DNA of 64,000 bases, from contig NC_089442.1 in assembly GCF_026210795.1 (NCBI RefSeq), forward strand, positions 3,562,501 through 3,626,500. Reading direction: 5' to 3'. The position numbers and the translations under genes are program-made. This document shows positions 52,072 to 64,000 of the stretch, in pieces; positions within the stretch are counted from its first letter, which is position 1, and each line of letters opens with the position of its first letter. This stretch comes from Rhizophagus irregularis. Lineage: Eukaryota; Glomeromycota; Glomeromycetes; Glomerales; Glomeraceae. The notes under the pieces are model-generated. The model was not told where the DNA came from, did no database searches, and saw only the letters and a list, made by a program, of their open reading frames with translations.

Positions 52072-52330
52072 GTTTGGACAGCTCCGCTTGGAGGAATGCC
52101 TGTATAATAGTTCTCTGCGTCCTGAACTCTGAAGTAGCGTAAAGAATGTAAGAGATTCTAGACTGTAGTTATGGATATTTTCAAATCCATTACTAATAAT
52201 GTAGTTTACAATGCGGAGAATCCAACCCAATCGATGCTATCGCAACTAGATGGTGCTTTAGCTTTTAAGATTATTCAAGACCGTGAGCATAGGAAGTTTA
52301 TTGCGTATTTTGACACTTTAATAGGCTAGC

Positions 52331-54942
52331 TTGGATAAAGCACTTAATACGGATTTTAACTTTGAAGAATTTAAAGGTGTTTGGACTTGATATTTTTCGC
52401 CCACCTTGAATTGGCCTAGAAATAAGCCACCAAAAAAGACAGATTCTAGTCAGAAGCAGAACTAAAACAAGATTCTGAATGTTTTGCAGAAAGATATAAA
52501 TGAACAGAAACAGAAGGGGAAGTCTTTGGGGAAAAAAAAAGCAATCTACTTCGAATAATAAAGGCTTTGACGGCAATAACAAGTTATTAATTTTAGCTGA
52601 AATTAGGGTGTTGCTAAGATCACTAGTCAACTGATGGGAGGACTAGGTCAAATAGGAGTTTTGGGATGTTGGTGTACTTACCATCTAGTCTATATAATAT
52701 TAACCCTTTTTTTTTACCCTGAATTTTTTATTTTAAAATCCTTTTTTTTTTGTTTATATCATAGTAGGTTTTGCTGAATTTTCCTAGAGCTGAGACTGAG
52801 AGGAGGGGCGTATTCTTTAAGAAAGGACAATTTTACATTGGACTTACTCTCATAGTCCTAAATTCACCTGATAGTGCACATGTGGGGTCCTCTTGTAAGA
52901 TGACGAGTGGTTTATTAATTACTAAATTAGTTTAAATTTATATTGTATTACTCATATATGTATTGACATGAATTTTATTTTAATAAACTAATAAATGTGC
53001 AGCAGCAACAAAAAAAAAATTATTAGTATAAATGGTTTTTGAAATTACATAAATCTAATTATTTATATAATCTATAATAACATTTTGAATTTGAGTTTTG
53101 TTTAATTTAGAAATATTATTTGCTACTATAAGTAATTAACTTAATTTGAAGTTACAAATTGCTTTAAATGATATTAGGCAGATACTGCAACATTTTTTTG
53201 TATATTATTATTCTTACAGCTTTATTTTTAATCTTGTCATCAGTTGTAATAATTTTAACTTTTTTTTCAAACCTAAAGAAATTATAATATCAGCATAAGA
53301 TTTCTTTTAGACTCATCTTTAGAGTTTCTTAAAATTGAATTAAATTGAATATAAAACTAATTTGAATTTGTTAAATTAAATTAAATTCAAATTAAATTCA
53401 AATCAAATTCAAATTAATTGTCAAATATCAAATTAAATTGCAGAACTTTAAATTTATTTTTAAAGCTAATATAATACTTTGTACTTTTGTTTTTAATATT
53501 AATATTAAGAAAATTTCAAAGTTTACACAGGGTATTTGAATATGGGTTATATAAAATATAATAACACCAATGTCACACCTTTTTACTTTTTCTATATAAT
53601 ATATGTATTTTTGACTACTCTGCAAGTTTACTTAAGGCATTAAAAGGGGTTTTGAATGCTGTTTTTGACTTATATATGAAAAACTGTTTTTACCAGTTAT
53701 TTTCTAAATTTTTTTTAAGAATAATCAGCAAAATCAATTATTCATAGGTAAAGTCAAAACTGGCATTCAAAAGCACCTTTGATGCCTTAGGTAAACTTGT
53801 ATAGCAGGCAAAAATCCATTTATCTACTAATTTTGAAGTTTATACTATTAGTTAAAATGGCAATAATCACATAATTCAGGTTCAAACATTTCATGTACAA
53901 ATAGAAATTGCCTAATATTAAATAATTTTTAATAATAAAAGTGCAAAATCTTAATACTTTAAAAATAATGTAAAAACTTTTTTTAAATATAAATAATATA
54001 TTACTTTAAAATAATAGTATTAAATGCTTCTAACAATTTTATTCAATTAAATTGCTAATCAGAATAAGTATCTGCTAGAATATGCTTATTTTATATAATA
54101 AAAGATTATATAAAATCATATAGCTTAAGCTGTATAAACCAGCTATTTTATAGATTATAAATTAAAGATTATTTTTTTTTTAGAAAATTTTAAGTTTATA
54201 TAATAGAGTAAAGTAGCTGATGAGTTATAAAGCTAAAAGGCATTAGAACATAAACCACATTCAAAGAGAGAAGAAAGTAGGCTGATCCTCCAGGATTGAT
54301 ATTTGAATTTTCTTTTTAGTACCAAAAAAGTTGCTGGAAGCTATAGTAAAGAGGATTAGCATGAAGTACTTGATCTAACTGCACCATTTTTTACTATATA
54401 AGTAATGTAATTTGTTAGCAAATTATAATGTGGGCCAAAATCTAGTTCTTGCCAATTGCCATCCTTATGGTTAACTTTTTAATTGACCAAAAATATTTGT
54501 ATATGTTCTTATATATTACCAATTATCAGTATATAAACTATTGGTATATTGAGGTTAACTGTAGTCCCAAGACTTTGAGGAATGTTACGAATGTTACCAG
54601 CCACTGTCGCAAGAAAGTGCGTAATATCCCCTGCTTTAGAAGGGCCCCTATTTAAGTAATTTCAGGGATACTATAACAGGATATAATTATATCGTAATAA
54701 AGTGGGTACTATACAAGGTATATAATACGAAGGGGTCATGAGAACAGTCAGAAAATCTTACATCTGTTAAAGTTTTATCATCTGCATAATGTACCAAAGT
54801 TTCACTTTTCCGTGATATTTTATTATAATTACAACAGCAACTTACAATGAATTTAGTAGCGACCATGATTTTATGTTTCTGAATTAAAATAATTTATTAC
54901 AATGTTCCTTTTTTATTAACTAAGTGATAAGCTACGGTATAT
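52331..54942. other. AT-rich region, no gene recognised
   Basis: It holds LINE- or transposon-derived fragments near 52380-52640 (unassigned), a block near 52865-52910 shared with 40955-41000, and AAATTAAATTCAAATT-type simple repeats at 53330-53450. ORFs here are short and AT-driven. The last ~60 nt are the Hsp70 3' UTR. Confidence 0.5.
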
Positions 54943-57947
<3,005 letters not shown>

Positions 57948-58460
57948 GATACAAAAATACTAAGAAAACTAAGAAACCGAAATTTTTTTTTTTTTCGTGT
58001 CCTTAAAGATGCTGGACGATCAATCAAAATCTATGACAGCAAATAAAAATTCGCCACGTTAACACCGAAAAAAATTTCGCAATGACAGCTCATGCAACGC
58101 CGATCATTGAATTTTTGAGTGTTACGGAACAATTGACAGATGATGTAATGCTAAATTTAACATTTACATTTTTAATTTTAACAGTTGCATACTTTATAGT
58201 TATCAAAGAATGTAATAATGTAAAAAATAATTTCGTCACATGCAATTTTTAATTCTGTTACTCTTTCCCCAATAAAAAAAAAATCTTGACTTATTGCGAA
58301 TTAATAAGATAAAAGCGTTGAAAAGTTATATACATTACTTGATTAGATTTCGAAGGGGAAAAGGAACGATTAAAAGACAATAGGTTGATTGAAATGGATG
58401 ATATTTGGTCAAAACAATTACTTTTGATATTACAATTCACGATAGGAAATGTCAAATTGT
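57948..58460. other. Upstream region of Hsp70 and 3' flank of the Set3-like gene
   Basis: No ORF is supported. It should hold the Hsp70 promoter. I see no clear array of heat-shock elements (alternating GAA/TTC 5-mers) and no obvious TATA box at a fixed distance. Confidence 0.4.
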
Positions 58461-61400
58461 TTATCGTCGATTTCTGCGATGATCCTGTTGGAACAAACAA
58501 ATTATTTAGAAAAATAAAAATACTATCGAACATCAATAAAATTTAACTTACATCAACGCCAAATCTTTGAGAGGGATTATTCGATGAGGAAGGCTGCTCA
58601 CTATTTTTAGAAATACCTGATGGACTAGGATTCATACCAGCGGCTGGACCGGTAGGTACTGTAAATAACAAGTGATAATAAACGATAAATAAACGATAAA
58701 TAGGATTGCTTTAAAAGTTATATGTGTAATTACATACCTGATCCTCCTATCATGTATCTATCTTGATTCGAATGTCTTCTCGTAACCATCATAGGATAAC
58801 GTGGTAACTCTGATGTACCAGTGTATTCCCTCTCTCTATAATGGTCCAGCCTTTTGTTATTCCAATCCTTCCTACCATCATCTCTTTCTCGTTCTCGCCA
58901 CTCTCTTTCTCGCGATCGATCCATACTAGCATAATTATTATAGCTCCATCTGTCACGTAAATCAGACCTATCTCCACCCGATCTCGCAAAATCTCGTGCT
59001 TTTGATTCCATTGCTATTCCACTTCCAGAATTGTTTCCCATAATACTATTATTATCTAAAATCGGATCACGTTCATTAGATGTGTTTGCACTTTGTCCGT
59101 CTGGGTTTGCCGGATCATAAGGAGAAGAAGCAGATGATGTCATAATTGAAGACTGTGCGCCTTGTCTCGGTGTAGCTGGCAAAGATCCAGCAGAGTTAAA
59201 ATATCCAGATCCGCTGTGATAACGACCGCGATCTCCTGGTGACATAGACATACCCCGGTATGATCCTCCCATGCGATTCCCTCTAAAATGACCACCACCA
59301 TAATAACGAGGTCCTCGTGGTGGAGACGTGTGCTCAGGACGAGGACTTGTTTGCATAGAAGTATCACCCAAAGGTATATTATAAGAAGAATTATAATTGC
59401 CAGAAGATTTCATAGACGAATAATCTTTATATGGTGAATGCCTTCCTCTTGTTTCTTCATATGAACCGTCAGAATGGCTTGAATTAGCGTGACGCCCAAA
59501 TTCATTAGTAGTGAAGGCATTAATATCCTTTGAAGTATCTAAAGGCGTAATAGGGAAATCAAATCGAAAGTCAACGTCGGGGAAATATCCATCATTTATC
59601 AAAGATGATTTATTATCCTCGGTTTTAGGTAGCTTTGGTGATTTCGGTGATGTACTAATAACGGTTAAATCCACAACTTCCTCAGATTTTGTTTGCTCAT
59701 TTATCTGTTTGTTTTCAATTACGTCTGACTTTTGTTTAAGTTCTTCAGTATTTGTAGGTACTAGATCTATGGATTTTTTCGTAACATCTACACTGCTATT
59801 GTTAGAAGATTCCGCTAATCTTATCTTATCTTGGTATTCTTTCAATGAAAGTTTTGTTTTAATTGAAGCGTTCACAGGCAATGAGGACGATGTGTCATTA
59901 TTATCAATAGTTTTATTATCTTTCTTGTCAATCTCTGTTGCGGATGATATTGGTGACTTAGAATCTTCTGAAGTAGACTTTTTCTCTAACGTCTCTTTAT
60001 TTAATGCCGTAATGGCTAATTGACTTCGATATTCATTAAGAGACAACTTCCTAGGCTTTGAGGTCATCGTTTTAGAAGTTTCGTTTGTTGAACTATGAGT
60101 GATTGAAGAATCCATTACTTGTTTTTTCAAATCTCCAGAAGTCTTTATCAAAATTGTACTTTCAACACTATCGCGATTATCTGGAGTTGAAGATTGCACC
60201 TCTTCTTTTTCAATTTCAGTCTCTTTGCCTTTTCCCTTGGACAAACCTTGTAATTCTTCAGTCTTTTGGCGTTTACCCTTTATATCTGACCCATTCTCAT
60301 TATATAAATATTTTCCATTCTGATTGTTCAATGTGGGGCCGGGACTAGATGCTACTCGTTTTGCCGGTATAATAGGTGTCGGTAATGGTACTAATCTTTG
60401 ATCATGATCGATCTCCTCGTCTTTATCTGTAATTAAATCCTCGTCATGACTTTTTAGTCCTTTAGATTTCCCTATATTCTCCGGCTCTACATTTTCAGAA
60501 GTCGTTTCCATATTAGATTCATGAAGGATAGGCGAAGATGGTCTATCACTTTCCGTTGATGCCGAGTTAGATATTGCTTCGATAGCCTTTTTCCATTCAT
60601 GCATTTGAATAAGATAATCCTTAAAAGGTATCTGGCTTATTGCAGGCGGAAGTGGACGCGGAGGAGTGGCTGATGACTGTAACAATATGTCATTGACCTC
60701 TGTTTCTATGGAATGTTCTATTTTGTTGGAAGGATCGTATAAAACTTTCATGAGATTAATAAGCCATCAAGAGTTTAAAATACGTTAAATATTAATGAAC
60801 AAAGAGAATATATAAATAAACCAAGTCCGATTAATTCTTGTATGAAAATGTTGTGTGACTCGAACCTGATAATTGATCCTCATTATTTTCCTTGTTGATG
60901 TGTTCATTAGGGATGTTTTTATCAGCAGGAGGAGATACTTCTACAATCGACGTGTCATCATCAAGAGACATTTCAGAATTTACTGACGATAAAGATGAAT
61001 CTGAAAGTTGTTCCTCATCATCTTCATGTTGCTGCCTCCGCTTTGAACTAGATAATGAACGTGCATGCCTACTACTCGTTGATTTTCGAGAGCTCAGTGA
61101 TTTTCTTTTAATATTTCCAGATGTCTCTTCCCGAACTCGATTAGCAGATTCTTTTCCTTTATTTTTTTGACTATATGGTGCAATGTTGTCAGATTTTGCA
61201 TCTGATTCTTTCACCCTTTTTTTATCTTTACGTCCTATTTGATTGGACACTTCATTATCTTCTGAGAAATTTTTATTATTTCCATTGAGGGATGATTCAA
61301 CATTTTGTTTGCCTTTGCGATTAATTTTACGTGTTAAACTAACATTATCACGCTTTTTTTGTGAACTATCCATATCATCTTCGTAGTCTTCATCGTTTAT

Positions 61401-62714
61401 TCCCGGAGAAGTTTCTTTTTCTCCTTCAATTAACATTTCCTCAACATCCATTACTAACTTTTTATTTTTTCTAGATTTACTTAATGTTTTCCCTTCATTT
61501 TGCATTTTATAAATAATGCAATCGTCCTTATTTTCACATGCACACTCTGTTAATCGTAAAATCGCTGCTGTTGTCTTCCCAATTTCGTCTCTCTTTTTTG
61601 CGAGAGTATTCTCGTCATCATCGTTTTCAGAAACTGAATCTTGCAATTGTATTAGGCTATTAGCAATGTGATTAGATTCCCAATCCCAGCCAATTGTTAT
61701 CTCTTTTCCCTTCAAAATTTCAAATTTGGAAAAAATTCCTAAATGTACTTCATCACCACCTGGCACTACTATAGTTCGAGTTTCGGCATTAGGATGACAT
61801 GACCGACGAATAAACCTTGCCTCAGTACCGACTCGACGAGCATCAACACAAAGATTCAATACAGGATAAAAGAGAACAAACGGTTGAGTAACGCCCAATA
61901 AGGAATATTGATTGCTCTCGTTAGCTTTATAATCTGATTTTAGGCAAACTTCACCTTTAAACTCGACAATGAAGAGCCCGGGAGAAATATTGGTCTCGGC
62001 AAATAGTCCGTAACAATTAGAATTCTTCTTTAGCATTTTAGATCTAACTTGTTTAACAATCGTTTTCATGAACGGGCGAGCCAAAGATTCTTTTTCCATA
62101 TTAAATGGATTGCCGATTTCTAAAGAAGGTGATGTTGATCGTATAGATAACGTTTCTTGATTATCATCACGATTATGTTCATTGTCTGTTTTAGATGTTG
62201 ATGAAAGTGACATGGACCTTTTTCTATGTTGATACTGTGAATAAATTTTAGGGAAAAGTTCTTCTACTGCCTTTGATGCAATAATATTTTTTTCTATGGG
62301 TTCATACTCCTTAGAATGACTTGATTGACGCTCTTTTATAACGAACGATAAATCAGAAGACCTATTACGTGATTTATTAGATGTGCCTATGATACTTGAC
62401 TCACTCATTTGGGGAGCGGGAGAAGAATACACTCCTGAGTCAGTTTCACGACGAATTTTCTGATACTTTTTTGATTTTTTACCGTCTCTTAACGATTTTT
62501 CTACCTTTATATCAGAACAATTATGGCACTTATATTCTTTAACATTAGGATCAACTTTCATACACTTAATATGTTGCCAAGTAAAACAATTATCGCATTG
62601 AATGGTATATCCATCATCATCAGAATCGCCACAAATACATCTAATTTCATCAGTGTCCTCCAGGTTATCAGGCGTTGTTTGATCCTCGCTATCAATTCCT
62701 TTTTCACTAGTCAT
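58461..62714 (-). CDS. SET3: Set3/MLL5-type PHD-finger and SET-domain protein (probably one gene of 3-4 coding exons)
   Basis: Chromatin regulator; in yeasts Set3 is the scaffold of a histone deacetylase complex. Exon 1 (62714-60866): PHD finger CICGDSDDDGYTIQCDNC..WQH..C....YKCHNC (residues 26-67), then a SET domain (~200-370) with NCYGLFAETNISPGLFIVEF, FIRRSCHPNAETR and GKEITIGWDWE. The SET signature Tyr is replaced (GWDWE), as in catalytically weak Set3 homologues. A 121-nt intron (60865-60745, GT-AG) would join it in phase to the long ORF 60744-58738. That ORF has two LSLxEY motifs (KLSLNEYRSQ, KLSLKEYQDK) like the SLLEYR motif of MLL5/SETD5. Exon 3 starts at 58658. It either ends at a TAA at 58543 or is spliced again to 58484-58461. 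A 5'-UTR intron (GTAAGT near 62778) is likely. If the first intron is not used, these are two genes (60831-62714 and 58543-60751). Confidence 0.75.
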
Positions 62715-62778
62715 CTATGAAGGTATGAATCATGTATTAACTTAGATTCGGTTGAAGTCTATGTTAATTCACTAACTT

Positions 62779-63360
62779 ACCTTATGTATGTTTTACCGGG
62801 TTTCGAGTTAAAGGAAGTCGGTAAATAATAAAAAATATATTTAAAATCGATCTTTTTTTGCAATATTAATAAACTATTAATTAAAAATCTAAAACCTGCA
62901 ATCAAAGAAAAAATTTATAGGAATACAAGAAATTGGTTAGTATTATTCCAATTCTTCAAAATTAGAGGAGTATATATAGGTTGGTAAATTAAGTAAATAA
63001 AAAAAAGTTCAACAGTATTGTGCTTCACAGGTCCCTAAATACACTTTATTCTTACGATTATGTTGTTATAACGGAACTAATATAAAAATACTAATACAAA
63101 AACAACTATAGACATCTTGCTAAGTAATCGGTCACATATTTCGCCAATAAACAGATCTAATAAGTTATGAATTACCTATTGGTAGTAAATGACTGTCAAA
63201 ATAAAGTTCAAGTATATAGATCTAAATGCGAAAGTTAAATAATCATTATTTTTGTATTCAAACGTTTATGTGACATCGATACCAGTGTGATAACTATGTC
63301 GGATTATAAGTACTGCGCTTTATTTGTGATCGTGGAAATTAAGTTTTCATATTAAATATG
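62779..63360. other. Intergenic region between the Set3-like and acyl-CoA synthetase genes
   Basis: AT-rich. It contains the likely 5' UTR and promoter of the Set3-like gene on the right side of 62780. No ORF, repeat end or RNA gene is recognised. Confidence 0.4.
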
Positions 63361-63396
63361 CAGAGTAAATCTTTGTACAAAAAAAATAAAATTAAA

Positions 63397-63427
<31 letters not shown>

Positions 63428-63500
63428 TAAAAATAAAAATAAAAATAAAAATAAAAATAAAAATAAAAATAAAAATAAAAATATAAATAATAAAAATAAA
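63361..63500. repeat. (AAAAT)n microsatellite
   Basis: Roughly 20 consecutive AAAAT units at about 63386-63483, degenerating at both ends. Likely to vary in length between strains. Confidence 0.9.
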
Positions 63501-63633
63501 AAAAATAACCAAGACGTTAAATTACTAAAATTTATTTATTTTTAATAAAAATGAGAAAATATTTTTTTTATAATTAAGTTGGCTGAAGTTATTACTAATT
63601 ATTCCATGGTTATAGAAAAATCCATTATCTAAA

Positions 63634-64000
63634 TTATGATTTTCCATACATATGATCTATTTCTTTCTGATATTTTTGTTGGATATCTTTGCGTTTAATT
63701 TTCTGAGCGGCGGTTAAAAGACCCTATAGAAATATACATTAGAAAAAAATATATTTTATAACAAAACAAACTAGAAAAAAATATATTTTATAACAAAAGA
63801 AACAAACTAAATAAAACTTACATTTTGAGCAGTCCATTCATCAGGTACTAATGCGATATCAGTAAGTATTTCTGCAGGTTTTAAGTCTGCTTTTTTGGCT
63901 TGTCCGATACAAGCTTGAAGAACAGCAGATTTTATCTCTTTATTTGTACACAATTCCTCAAAATTCAAGTTTTCTAAATTCTTTTCCTTTGCAAGTTCCT
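63634..64000 (-). CDS. Long-chain acyl-CoA synthetase, C-terminal exons (partial)
   Basis: Activates fatty acids with CoA and ATP at ER, peroxisome or lipid-droplet membranes. The gene enters from the right edge. The exon 64000-63832 reads ELAKEKNLENLNFEELCTNK and IKSAVLQACIGQAKKADLKP, ending EWTAQN at a GTAAGT donor. The last exon 63723-63634 reads GLLTAAQKIKRKDIQQKYQK then EIDHMYGKS and a TAA. The GL(L/V)TAA..K.KR..I...Y...I..MY ending is the standard C-terminus of eukaryotic FAA1/ACSL enzymes. The intron (63831-63724) is GT-AG. The AMP-binding core lies outside the window, so the paralogue cannot be named. Confidence 0.75.

Larger units (their letters stand above)
49614..52330 (+). pseudogene. 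LINE ORF1-like gene with two insertions and frameshifts
   Basis: The ATG at 49614 (MASTVNNFNLQELGNFLKLL) opens a 172-codon ORF. A shift near 50130 continues through SKKGSTN.., a TAG near 50252, then LTLEKTISTVITGYMPEDKA and EIVIYNISSTMPQLDILTNL to about 50450. The frame resumes at ~51393 (TVTVSIDFNKWALTNWNNGV) after one insertion and at ~52080 (APLGGMPV) after a second. A later frame gives MDIFKSITNNVVYNAENPTQ to 52330. The block W..A.LG..PV with following SASWTLK.R.E resembles ORF1 (Gag-like) proteins of LINEs common in Rhizophagus. No RT follows. Family assignment is moderate; decay is certain. Confidence 0.5.

Noticed and set aside
54449-54655. Plus-strand ORF of 68 codons
   Set aside because: AT-driven, no recognised motif, no supporting context.
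59511-60023. Plus-strand ORF of 170 codons
   Set aside because: Antisense to the Ser/Lys-rich second part of the Set3-like gene; hydrophobic composition comes from the opposite-strand codons.

Overview
The window looks like nuclear DNA of an arbuscular mycorrhizal fungus, most likely Rhizophagus irregularis or a close relative. It is very AT-rich with short AT-rich introns. Three fungal host genes sit at the right end (mitochondrial Hsp70, a Set3/MLL5-type PHD-SET protein and the 3' end of a long-chain acyl-CoA synthetase). Everything to the left is nested transposable elements, including protein families I know to be hugely expanded in Glomeromycotina. The species call is inference; no rRNA or barcode locus is present.

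Layout. 0-4 kb: small inverted-repeat elements and a decayed transposase-like gene. 4.13-16.21 kb: a TA-flanked Tc1/mariner-like terminal-inverted-repeat (TIR) element that carries three ~0.9-1 kb tandem units with tRNA-like modules and has been invaded by an 8.25 kb LINE (4184-12435, 18-bp target duplication). 16.3-18.1 kb: another TIR element and a tandem duplication. 18.36-40.06 kb: a nest. A ~4.15 kb element with an uncharacterised DDE-type transposase was hit by a 5'-truncated LINE (18-bp duplication AATTAAATTATTGAAATA). That LINE was hit by a MITE and by a 15.0 kb Polinton/Maverick-like element (20195-35208, ~490-bp TIRs). 41.7-46.9 kb: a Mutator-like (MULE) transposase gene broken by a 1.65 kb relative of the Tc1-like element and by a 0.98 kb hAT-like element, which contains a third, smaller one. 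47-52.3 kb: more inverted-repeat elements and a LINE ORF1-like gene with two insertions. 52.3-54.9 kb: no gene seen. 54.9-64 kb: host genes, all on the minus strand.

The most interesting object is the 15 kb element. It encodes a D5-like SF3 helicase, a short family-B DNA polymerase with an OTU-like N-terminal region, an A32-type packaging ATPase, a DDE integrase with a chromodomain, a DUF5679-like zinc ribbon, a protein with viral NP-x-TGR motifs, a possible RPB10-like protein and two F-box-like proteins. I see no double-jelly-roll capsid gene or adenovirus-type cysteine protease. Beside the ATPase, where morphogenesis genes would be expected, lie a coiled-coil ORF, a retrotransposon-type Gag and a retropepsin-like domain. 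At least seven of its genes, one in each TIR, share a TTGAAGAT-type motif about 25-70 nt upstream of the start codon. Several genes carry single-base frameshifts, so this copy is probably dead.
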